DNA from: Bacteroidales bacterium
Lineage (GTDB): Bacteria; Bacteroidota; Bacteroidia; Bacteroidales; P3
Direction of reading: 5' to 3'
Length of the DNA: 46,223 nt
NCBI GenBank assembly: GCA_009783885.1
Contig: WRCN01000018.1
Coordinates: 1-46,223, forward strand
Within the stretch, counting starts at the first letter, position 1; each line of letters starts with the position of its first letter. Positions 7,264-14,930 of the stretch are shown here, in pieces. The translations under genes were made by a program, and so were the position numbers. The notes below the pieces were generated by a model, which was not told the DNA's origin, ran no database searches, and worked only from the letters and a program-made list of their open reading frames with translations.

Positions 7264-8058
7264 ATGAAAAAAGCAACATTCAAAATCATCGCAGTTTTGA
7301 TGATTTCTATTGGAGGATTAACCTCTTGCAAAGACAAACCGAACAACTTAACCCTTAGCGAAACTTTCGTAGTTACAACAGCAGAGTCCGGAACATATTC
7401 TGTTGCAGTGCACAGTAACGGCGAATGGTTCGCCATTGTGGAAAATGCTGCCAACCATGCTTGGTGTACCTTAAACAACGCAACAGGAACAAACGGTGAC
7501 ATACTCACCATAAATGTTTCCAAAAATCCACTACCCATAACACGAAATGCAACAGTAAACATCACTTCAGGAAATTCGACAAAATCCGTAATTATTAACC
7601 AAGAGGCATCAAAAGAGTTAGAATTAGGAATCGTTGAGCCCATACAACCAAGTGAGGAGCTAATGGACTTCTTTGAGACGGCGTGGATACGCGGGTATGA
7701 TACGTTCTTAGTAACCTCGCTTAGTAATTGCTTTCAGGTAGCCCAAGATACTCATGTAATAATTAACAGTATGGATGAATTTAGAAGTATTTATAAGCAT
7801 TCTTGTGTACCCGAACTGCTACCCACGATAGACTTCGAGTCATATACACTTATTGTTGGTCATTGCTTGGTACCTGCTTCAGCTTATTATCTTGTCGTAC
7901 AGAATCTCATTAATAAACCGGAAACATTGGAGTTAAATCTATGGATAGATGAGATAGAAGGTATCATTAGCTGGCCGGTACTCTCTTCAATATTTTATTG
8001 GAGAATTTACCCAAAACTTCCAAATAAGCCGCTTAATGTTAACGTCACGTGGGGATAG
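7264..8058 (+). CDS. BACON lipoprotein with PrcB-like C-terminal domain
   Basis: 264 residues. The first 118 are a close paralogue of the preceding lipoprotein: signal peptide, lipobox GGLTSC (lipid on C22) and a BACON domain (SNGEWFAIVENAANHAWCTL to VIINQEA). The C-terminal part (about 155-262) has 'VIINSMDEFRSIY', 'PTIDFESYTLIVG' and 'FYWRIYPKLP'. This arrangement resembles the PrcB C-terminal family. In Treponema denticola, PrcB is a lipoprotein needed for stability of the S8 protease dentilisin. The subtilase gene starts 14 bp downstream, which fits that role. The PrcB assignment is by eye and moderate. Confidence 0.55.
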   Translation: MKKATFKIIAVLMISIGGLTSCKDKPNNLTLSETFVVTTAESGTYSVAVHSNGEWFAIVENAANHAWCTLNNATGTNGDILTINVSKNPLPITRNATVNITSGNSTKSVIINQEASKELELGIVEPIQPSEELMDFFETAWIRGYDTFLVTSLSNCFQVAQDTHVIINSMDEFRSIYKHSCVPELLPTIDFESYTLIVGHCLVPASAYYLVVQNLINKPETLELNLWIDEIEGIISWPVLSSIFYWRIYPKLPNKPLNVNVTWG

Positions 8059-8060
8059 GA

Positions 8061-8067
8061 AGGAGGT
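8061..8067 (+). promoter_or_regulatory. Strong Shine-Dalgarno site for the subtilase
   Basis: AGGAGGT ends 5 bp before the ATG at 8073 and fixes that start in preference to an in-frame ATG at 8049. Bacteroidetes genes seldom carry such sites, and none of the neighbouring genes has one. Confidence 0.8.
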
Positions 8068-8072
8068 CAGCC

Positions 8073-10496
8073 ATGAAAAAACTTACATGTATAATAGTTT
8101 TTATGCTGTGTTTGTGTCAATTTGGCTTGGCTCAACAAAGGCAAAGAATAGGTCAATTTGAAAGGGTAAACGATTCTATTTTCATTATAGGTAGCGGAAA
8201 ACGCTATGTTGCGGACCCAAACGTAATAACAGTCAAATTAATGTCCGGAGTGAGTATTGGAGAACTGAATTTAAATGTGATTAGCTCTAATCGGTTAGGA
8301 TACATGAATATTTCTGTGCCACATGGTATTGACATCGAAGACTATGTATCCATGCTCGACCTGACCGGTAAATTTGAAGTTGTTGAATACAATACCTTCG
8401 TAGAATTCTGTGGCATGCCAAACGATACTTACATAGGTAATCAGTGGTATCTGGATCGAGTAAATGTGTTTTCCGCTTGGAGCATCACTATGGGGAGCTC
8501 GGATGTTATTGTTGGTGTTATTGATTCGGGTGTAGATTGGGAACACGACGATATTGGTTATGGCAACGACGGTTATAAAAATATTGATGAATCGAAAGGC
8601 TGGTGTTTTCACAGTAACACCAATACTACAAAGCCAACAGATCAGCATGGAACACTAGTGGCAGGAGTAATTGGAGCAAAAACCAATAATTCCAAGTGGG
8701 TAGCTGGTATTTCCGGAGGTAACGGCTCGTCCTCCGGTGTTACAATGATCCCTATAAGTGTGGATGGTTTAGGTGGTGCATTTTTGGCTGAAGCGATCAT
8801 TTATGCAGTAGATTCGGGTGCAAGAATAATTAACATGAGTTTGACTATATGGGATTCACATGCTATTAACGATGCCATCGACGATGCCATCGCAAACAAT
8901 GTGTTGATTGTTGCTGCTTCAGGTAATTATAGAGAGTCTACAGTTCGTTATCCAGCTTCACATAAAGGTGTAATAGCCGTTGGCGCTATTAATAAAAATG
9001 ATAGACGTTCTAATTATTCGAACTATGGAAGTGCTTTAAATGTTGTAGCACCGGGCGATAGTATATATACCACATGGTTTCATCTAGGAGGACACCAGAC
9101 TGGTAACTTTGTATATACAGATTCATCTCTGTACATCAATGGTACAAGTTTTGCGACTCCTATCGTTTCCGGCGTAGCAGCCCTTATTTTATCGGTTAAT
9201 CCTACACTAAAATGGAATGAAGTAAGGGATATAATTGAACGTACGGCTCAAAAAGTCGACGGATACGATTATGCAACAACCCCCGGACGTCGCAACGGTA
9301 CATGGCACCAAGAAGTGGGGCATGGTTTGGTTGATGCCCATGCAGCTGTTTTGGCTGCGAGCGGGCAAATAATTTTCGGCTCTGACTCCATCATTTGCTC
9401 CGAAACCTATATGGTGTATGTTCCTGACGGTTGTTCGGTTACTTGGAGCGTAGAGCCTGACGATGCTTTTACTATCATAGACACTAATGCAAATCCGGTA
9501 ACCGTCATGGCTACGAGTTTTTCCGGACAAACCGGAACACTCACAGCTACGTACAGTAAAACTTCGATTAGCAAACCGATTAAAGCCGCTTCACTTGCTA
9601 TTTCCGGTCCTGATGAGTTGTCTATGAATCATTTCGGAATAGTAACGTATAAGGTTGAAAACTTACCGCCATCAGCCTATGTGGACTGGACATACGACGA
9701 TGCTTGCTTTTTACGAGTTACCTTTCCGCCCGGTAGTGGACCACGACCTCTGATGGTAACGCCAAATCCTGACATAGAAGAAGGATGTCATGAATGTTCG
9801 ATGATGGCAACTGTTTACAACAACGGTTGTGAAGTAACGCTACCCTCGAAAACAGTACATGTAGGGTATCCACCGGATGCCGACCTGATAAGTTCAGTGC
9901 ATAACTTAGATTCTATGCCTTACGGATCATTAGACTGGTGTGTATTCTACGATACAATCACTTATAATAATGAAGTCCCGTATTCCAACAATGGATTCGG
10001 AATTTTGCAAGGGCTGTGGAGAAATGTTAGGCCTGCAGAAGTATCTCCTATCACGACAACCTTATTAGAGATATTTAATCCAGATATGATTAGTGGAATA
10101 TCGCGTAATTTAAAAATAAACGCCGTTTCTAATGGTATGGCACGTATTGAGGTTCAGTTAAAAAATCAATGTGGTTGGAGTGATCCGGCAATTATTGCAT
10201 ACTATCCTAAAACTTGTGGAAAGATAGTTATTGTATATTCTCCCAATCCCGTCAACAGTGAACTCACCATAGAATTTGAACAACTTCCAGACACCGATAA
10301 TCCGGTAGAGTATACCGTCAAACTTCTTGATAATCTCGGCAACGCCCCAAGGCAAAATCGTTTCAGACATCGCCACCGCGATGGCAAACCTCGTCCGATA
10401 AAATTTAACACGTATTCGTTGTCCCCCGGCACGTACTACCTGCATGTAGAAGGTGGAGGAGAATTAGTTCGGGAGCAAATTATTGTAACACGGTAA
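8073..10496 (+). CDS. Secreted S8 subtilisin-like protease with T9SS sorting domain
   Basis: 807 residues. Signal peptide about 1-20 (FGLAQ). A prodomain-like region at about 45-125 precedes the catalytic domain. The triad is D151 (VIDSGVD), H192 (QHGTLVAG) and S359 (GTSFATP), with oxyanion N285 (ASGN). Ig/PKD-like modules follow (about 445-710). The last 90 residues form a type A T9SS C-terminal domain (SPNPVNSELTIEF to GTYYLHVEGGG). It should be exported across the outer membrane and attached to the surface or released. Its C-terminal third is closely related to that of the papain-like protease at 29014-31782. A terminator follows directly. Confidence 0.92.
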   Translation: MKKLTCIIVFMLCLCQFGLAQQRQRIGQFERVNDSIFIIGSGKRYVADPNVITVKLMSGVSIGELNLNVISSNRLGYMNISVPHGIDIEDYVSMLDLTGKFEVVEYNTFVEFCGMPNDTYIGNQWYLDRVNVFSAWSITMGSSDVIVGVIDSGVDWEHDDIGYGNDGYKNIDESKGWCFHSNTNTTKPTDQHGTLVAGVIGAKTNNSKWVAGISGGNGSSSGVTMIPISVDGLGGAFLAEAIIYAVDSGARIINMSLTIWDSHAINDAIDDAIANNVLIVAASGNYRESTVRYPASHKGVIAVGAINKNDRRSNYSNYGSALNVVAPGDSIYTTWFHLGGHQTGNFVYTDSSLYINGTSFATPIVSGVAALILSVNPTLKWNEVRDIIERTAQKVDGYDYATTPGRRNGTWHQEVGHGLVDAHAAVLAASGQIIFGSDSIICSETYMVYVPDGCSVTWSVEPDDAFTIIDTNANPVTVMATSFSGQTGTLTATYSKTSISKPIKAASLAISGPDELSMNHFGIVTYKVENLPPSAYVDWTYDDACFLRVTFPPGSGPRPLMVTPNPDIEEGCHECSMMATVYNNGCEVTLPSKTVHVGYPPDADLISSVHNLDSMPYGSLDWCVFYDTITYNNEVPYSNNGFGILQGLWRNVRPAEVSPITTTLLEIFNPDMISGISRNLKINAVSNGMARIEVQLKNQCGWSDPAIIAYYPKTCGKIVIVYSPNPVNSELTIEFEQLPDTDNPVEYTVKLLDNLGNAPRQNRFRHRHRDGKPRPIKFNTYSLSPGTYYLHVEGGGELVREQIIVTR

Positions 10497-10501
10497 TCGT
10501 T

Positions 10502-10534
10502 AAGAAGGTGCGAAATTTCGCACCTTCTTTTTTT
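10502..10534 (+). terminator. Intrinsic terminator after the subtilase
   Basis: GAAGGTGCGAAA pairs perfectly with TTTCGCACCTTC, followed by seven T. It ends the protease locus and separates it from yidC. Confidence 0.93.
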
Positions 10535-10593
10535 ATGGATTTAAGTGTTCAAAAAAATAATTTCAAAAAGTACTTTATTTGCATTTTTTTTCG

Positions 10594-10601
10594 TATCTTT
10601 G
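10594..10601 (+). promoter_or_regulatory. -7 box for yidC
   Basis: TATCTTTG, 23 bp before the yidC ATG. It lies inside an upstream extension of the reading frame (from 10508), which supports the start at 10625. No good -33 box at the usual spacing. Confidence 0.6.
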
Positions 10602-10624
10602 CATCCTTTGAAAATACACAAATT

Positions 10625-12541
10625 ATGGATAGAAACACAATTACAGGTCTGATTCTCATTTTCGCACTGATTGTCGGATACAGTTGGTGGGCTTCACCAA
10701 GTGCGGAACAACGCGAACAGATGGCTCGCGAAGAACAAGAACGACGAATTGAAGCAGCTTTGCGACAAGATTCGTTGGCACGGCTGGCTGCAGAAAACGG
10801 TGACGCTCTTGCAGAGAAACATGACCATGCGTCTCAACAAACGCAAAAGTCTGTTCCCGTAAAGGACGAAAACAACATTTTTTCAAACAGTTCGCACGGT
10901 GAAATTCAAACCATAACACTTGAAACAGATGTATTTGTAGCTAACTTCAAAAATCTCGGCGGAATGCCCGAACGTGTTACACTGAAAGATTATTTGGTAT
11001 GGACAAGAGACTTTAACATTACACTGTTTGACCAAAACTGGCACGATTTTTATATTTCGTTTTTTGTGAATAACCGTTTGATCAATAGTAAAGACTATTA
11101 TTTTGAAATTAGTTCAAGTGCACCAAACGGCACTAAAATCACCGGAAATGAAACTGCGCAAATCGCCATGCGATTGTATGCAGACGATGGCCAAACCTTA
11201 GATAAATCACGATATATCGAATTTGTTTATGGATTCAAAGGAAACGATTATATGATCGATTTTCAGATGAATTTCGTTGGTATGAACGACATCATCACGA
11301 ACAGAGCAAATTTTATTGATTTACATTGGAGGGCTGATTTGCCGCGAAACGAAAAAGCGCCGAATTTAGAAGATCCGAACACGGCAATTTATTTCAAACC
11401 TAACAATGCCAAAGTTGATCGCCTTAGAGATACTCGTGATGATAGAGAAGAAATCAACACGCCGGTGCGTTGGGTGGCGTTCAAACACCAGTTCTTTTCG
11501 TCGGTGTTGATTATGAAAGACGATGCAATTGTGAATGCCGATTTAGCGAATTTTGTTGATCCGAATCGCGATAGAAGCAATTATGTTAAAACGATGAATG
11601 CCTTGATTGGCCTGCCTTACAAGTCCGAAGAAATTTACAGCATTGATATGTCGTTGTATTTGGGCCCCAACAGATACTCCACGCTAACGTCTTACAAAAT
11701 GGATTTGGAACGTTTGATTCCACTCGGATGGGGTTTCTTTTTGATGCATTGGGTCAACCGTTTTGCCGTTATTCCAACGTTTGATTTTCTGCAAAGATTC
11801 AATCTTAACTACGGTATTATCATTCTTATTTTAACAATTTTGCTCAAAATTGTTTTATCGCCGCTCACGCTGAAATCCTACGTTTCATCGGCCAAAATGC
11901 GTGTTATAAAACCAGAAGTGGACGAGCTTGCCAAAAAATTTCCAAAGCCCGATCAAGCGATGGAAAAACAGCGAGCTATGATGGCACTTTACAAAAAAGC
12001 GGGGATTAACCAATTAGCAGGCTGTATTCCGATGTTGATCCAATTTCCGATTCTGATTGCTATGTTCCGTTTTTTCCCAAGCAGCATCGAATTGCGTCAA
12101 GAATCGTTTCTTTGGGCAGATGATTTATCGAGTTACGACTCCATTTTTTACTTGCCGTTTAAAATTCCTTTCTATGGCGCTCACGTCAGTTTGTTTGCGC
12201 TTATGATGGCGGTTTCGAACGTGTTTTATACACGAATGACCATGCGACAAAATTCATCGGCATCAGCCATGCCCGGAATGAAAATGATGATGTATTTCAT
12301 GCCGATTATGCTGTTAGGATTTTTGAATAGTTTTTCATCGGCTTTGAACTACTATTATTTCGTTTCAACGTGTATGACATTTCTGATTACTTGGGTAACA
12401 AGCAAGATGATTAACGAAGAAAAAATCCATCGCATGATTGCCGAACATCGTAAAAAACCGGTTACCAAATCCAAGTGGCAACAACGTCTTGAAGAGATGT
12501 CGAAAAAACAACAGGAAATGCAACGACAAAAAAGAAAATAA
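10625..12541 (+). CDS. yidC: Membrane protein insertase YidC
   Basis: 638 residues. Inserts and folds inner-membrane proteins with or without SecYEG. The N-terminal helix (MDRNTITGLILIFALIVGYSW) is characteristic, followed by a large periplasmic domain (about 100-350). The conserved C-terminal membrane core has 'NYGIIILILTILLKIVLSPLTLKS', 'AGCIPMLIQFPILIAMF' and 'YYFVSTCMTFLITW'. The tail is basic (KKPVTKSKWQQ..RQKRK), as in species where it contacts ribosomes. The start is chosen because the first membrane segment begins there and the promoter lies between it and the further upstream ATG. Confidence 0.95.
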   Translation: MDRNTITGLILIFALIVGYSWWASPSAEQREQMAREEQERRIEAALRQDSLARLAAENGDALAEKHDHASQQTQKSVPVKDENNIFSNSSHGEIQTITLETDVFVANFKNLGGMPERVTLKDYLVWTRDFNITLFDQNWHDFYISFFVNNRLINSKDYYFEISSSAPNGTKITGNETAQIAMRLYADDGQTLDKSRYIEFVYGFKGNDYMIDFQMNFVGMNDIITNRANFIDLHWRADLPRNEKAPNLEDPNTAIYFKPNNAKVDRLRDTRDDREEINTPVRWVAFKHQFFSSVLIMKDDAIVNADLANFVDPNRDRSNYVKTMNALIGLPYKSEEIYSIDMSLYLGPNRYSTLTSYKMDLERLIPLGWGFFLMHWVNRFAVIPTFDFLQRFNLNYGIIILILTILLKIVLSPLTLKSYVSSAKMRVIKPEVDELAKKFPKPDQAMEKQRAMMALYKKAGINQLAGCIPMLIQFPILIAMFRFFPSSIELRQESFLWADDLSSYDSIFYLPFKIPFYGAHVSLFALMMAVSNVFYTRMTMRQNSSASAMPGMKMMMYFMPIMLLGFLNSFSSALNYYYFVSTCMTFLITWVTSKMINEEKIHRMIAEHRKKPVTKSKWQQRLEEMSKKQQEMQRQKRK

Positions 12542-12542
12542 A

Positions 12543-12626
12543 GGTACGAGGTCGTTTCGACTCCGCTCAACGACCGGTATCTAAGCAAGTCGGTGGCTGA
12601 GCGGAGTCGAAGCCACACCTCGTACC
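12543..12626. repeat. TTCGACTCCGCTCA-core palindromic element (copy 1)
   Basis: The outer arms GGTACGAGGT/ACCTCGTACC enclose two half-elements. Half 1 is core TTCGACTCCGCTCA flanked by GTCGT and ACGAC. Half 2 is the reverse complement of the core flanked by GTGGC and GCCAC. Each half can fold alone, or the two cores can pair with each other. Same family as 33498-33556 and 40023-40082. Confidence 0.85.
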
Positions 12627-12692
12627 CCGCACCCCGTTACCTCGCACCAATTAAAATAACTCTTAGTTCTAACTCTAAAACTCTTAGTTCAC

Positions 12693-13403
12693 ATGGGAAG
12701 AGCATTCGAATACCGCAAAGCCACTAAATTCAAACGCTGGGGCAATATGGCCCGCGTGTTCACACGTATCGGCAAACACATCACGATGGCTGCCAAAAAC
12801 GGCATAGACCCCGAAACCAACCCACGTTTGCGTGCTTTGATTCAAGAAGCAAAATCGGAAAATATGCCGAAAGAGAATGTGGAACGTGCTATCAAGCGTG
12901 CTGTTGAGAAAGATAAAGCCGATTTCAAAGAAATCGTTTACGAAGGTTATGCCCCTCACGGCATTGCTATTGTGATAGAAACGGCTACCGACAACAACAT
13001 GCGAACAGTTGCCAATATTCGCAGTTATTTCAATAAATTCAACGGTTCGTTAGGAACGACAGGGAGTTTGGATTTTTTGTTCGAGCACAAATGTGTATTC
13101 AAAGTGAAAGATCCCGGCAATCTGAATTTGGAAGAATTGGAATTGGAATTGATTGATTTCGGTGTTGAAGATATTTTCGAAAACGATGATAAAGAAATCC
13201 TAATTTACTGTCCTTTCGATGCCTACGGAAACATCCAAAAATACATAGAAGACCACCATTTTGAACTAATTTCCGGAGGTTTCGATCGCATCCCGACCGA
13301 CACCAAAGAAGTGACACCCGAACAACACGCCGAAATCGAAAAAATGCTCGCAAAAATCGAGGAAGATGAAGACGTCACCAATGTGTATCATAACATGAAA
13401 TAA
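12693..13403 (+). CDS. YebC/PmpR family regulator or translation factor
   Basis: 236 residues, full length for the family, cytoplasmic. The N-terminus MGRAFEYRKATKFKRWGNMARVF is the signature Bacteroidetes version. The block NPRLRALIQEAK..MPKENVERAIKRA and later 'YEGYAPHGIAIVIE' and 'NIRSYFNKFNGSLG' are strongly conserved. Members have been described as DNA-binding regulators and, more recently, as ribosome factors that help at proline stretches. The sequence does not tell which role applies. It is convergent with the BIG2/FISUMP gene across a shared terminator. Confidence 0.92.
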   Translation: MGRAFEYRKATKFKRWGNMARVFTRIGKHITMAAKNGIDPETNPRLRALIQEAKSENMPKENVERAIKRAVEKDKADFKEIVYEGYAPHGIAIVIETATDNNMRTVANIRSYFNKFNGSLGTTGSLDFLFEHKCVFKVKDPGNLNLEELELELIDFGVEDIFENDDKEILIYCPFDAYGNIQKYIEDHHFELISGGFDRIPTDTKEVTPEQHAEIEKMLAKIEEDEDVTNVYHNMK

Positions 13404-13404
13404 T

Positions 13405-13438
13405 AAAAAAAACGGAACGCATACGTTCCGTTTTTTTT
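13405..13438. terminator. Bidirectional terminator between yebC and the BIG2 gene
   Basis: CGGAACG and CGTTCCG (loop of four) are flanked by eight A on the left and eight T on the right, so it can end both convergent transcripts. Confidence 0.92.
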
Positions 13439-13460
13439 ATTTAAGACCGAAAATTATGGA

Positions 13461-14873
13461 CTAACGAACGCAACGTAAGGTGACTCCAAAGGTTTTACTA
13501 ATGGGATACTGCGGGGTGGAGTCGCCATTTGAATTGAAGTACAACGTCCATGTCATATCATTAATATCATCCACTGACTGCGACCAATAGTACGCCGCCG
13601 AGCCCTGACCGTCTAGCCAATCGCTCGAAATGCACATGCCTCCATAGGTGCCGCCCCAATCGCTAAGATATTTATTACGAAGGATTGGGTCATTAGATCC
13701 GTATCCATCACCACCCAAAGCAATATCCAAATCCATAAAATCCTGTTGTGTGGGAACACGCCAAGGAGCTGGACAAAGCGTATGCTGGTAACGCACTACT
13801 GCACACCACGAAAAGAAATCGCCTTTTTGCCCCGGATTAGAACGGCAATCAGCATGGTAATTATTTGGTAGAGCATCTGCAAAACTTGTTTTGTTACAAT
13901 TGGTAGATTGCACGGCATCAGACCAAATTTGAGTAATACCGTTACCGGAAATCGTGTGTTGTGTGCTTGAAGCAAAAGACACTATGCCAAGATTACTTCC
14001 CCAGCCCGGTTGGAGAGTGTTACACGTAGGAATAACAAGGGGCGGGCGCTCTGTAACTGTTATATTACAAGTTGCGGTTTTGTTGCCATCTTGTGTGGTT
14101 ACGGTAATGATTGCTGTGCCAACAGATATTGCTCTTACTACACCATTAACAACGGTGGCAACATTGGTGTTATTACTCGACCATGTTACAACTTGGTTGG
14201 TGGCGTTGGTTGGTAAAATAGTTTCTATGAGTTTTATCGTATCGCCTGTAAACAGTGCGGCAGTGGTTGGGTTGAGCGAAACAGATGTAACAGAAATCGG
14301 ATTTACAGTTATGTTACACGTTGCGGTTTTGTTGCCGTCTTGTGTGGTTACGGTAATAGTTACCGTACCAACTGATAGTGTTGTTACTACGCCATCAGCA
14401 ACGGTGGCAACATTAGTGTTGCTACTCGACCATGTTACAACTTGATTGGTGGCGTTGGTTGGTAAAACGGTTTCCGTAAGTGTTAGCATATCGCCTACAA
14501 ACAGTGTGGCTGTAGTTGGATTGAGCAAAACAGACGTAACGGAAATCGGATTTACAGTTATGTTACACGTTGCGGTTTTGTTGCCATCCTCTGTTGTAAC
14601 CATAATGTCTGTTGTACCTACGCCTTTGGCAATAACTTGGCCGTTTGTAACTGTTGCCACAGCTGTATCGGTACTTGTCCAAGTTATGGCTTTATTGGTG
14701 GCCTTTTCGGGCAACACGGTTGCCGTTAGTGTTAGCGTATCACCAATCGTCATCGTAGCGGTGATTTCATTCAATGTTACATCAATAACAGGAACATTTT
14801 TGTCTTTTTCTTTGCAGGATACAACAGCAATCATCATTGCGACTGCAGTTAGAATTGTTAATTTTTTTTTCAT
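13461..14873 (-). CDS. Surface lipoprotein: three BIG2 domains plus FISUMP domain
   Basis: 470 residues from the ATG at 14873 (an upstream in-frame ATG lies before the signal peptide and is rejected). Lipobox VVSC puts the lipid on C20. Three bacterial Ig-like group 2 domains follow (about 25-105, 106-188, 189-272), each ending GNKTATCNITV. The C-terminal part (about 280-470) has CPAPWRVPTQQDF, 'YYWSQS' and 'GVTLRCVR', the marks of the Fibrobacter succinogenes major paralogous domain. The DNA of the Ig repeats is nearly identical with a 249-bp period, so recombination could change their number. Probably an adhesin or display protein; ligand unknown. Confidence 0.88.
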   Translation of the reverse strand: MKKKLTILTAVAMMIAVVSCKEKDKNVPVIDVTLNEITATMTIGDTLTLTATVLPEKATNKAITWTSTDTAVATVTNGQVIAKGVGTTDIMVTTEDGNKTATCNITVNPISVTSVLLNPTTATLFVGDMLTLTETVLPTNATNQVVTWSSSNTNVATVADGVVTTLSVGTVTITVTTQDGNKTATCNITVNPISVTSVSLNPTTAALFTGDTIKLIETILPTNATNQVVTWSSNNTNVATVVNGVVRAISVGTAIITVTTQDGNKTATCNITVTERPPLVIPTCNTLQPGWGSNLGIVSFASSTQHTISGNGITQIWSDAVQSTNCNKTSFADALPNNYHADCRSNPGQKGDFFSWCAVVRYQHTLCPAPWRVPTQQDFMDLDIALGGDGYGSNDPILRNKYLSDWGGTYGGMCISSDWLDGQGSAAYYWSQSVDDINDMTWTLYFNSNGDSTPQYPISKTFGVTLRCVR

Positions 14874-14905
14874 GAATTGTTTTTTTTTGTTTTGGTTAAT
14901 GTACA

Positions 14906-14921
14906 TACAAAAACCGTGCCA
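14906..14921 (-). promoter_or_regulatory. Possible sigma-54 (-24/-12) promoter for the BIG2 gene
   Basis: Read on the minus strand: TGGCACG (-24), four bases, then TTGTA (-12, consensus TTGCA). The GG and G(C/T) elements have the correct 10-nt spacing. It lies about 33 bp upstream of the start codon, and no TAnnTTTG box is visible there. Confidence 0.35.
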
Positions 14922-14930
14922 AAAAAAAAA

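Noticed and set aside
10508-10624. Longer yidC protein starting at 10508
   Set aside because: It would overlap the terminator and contain the promoter; the signature YidC N-terminus starts at 10625.
13980-14640. Possible CRISPR-like regular repeats
   Set aside because: The period is 249 bp and the repeats are protein-coding Ig domains. No short repeat-spacer array was found anywhere.
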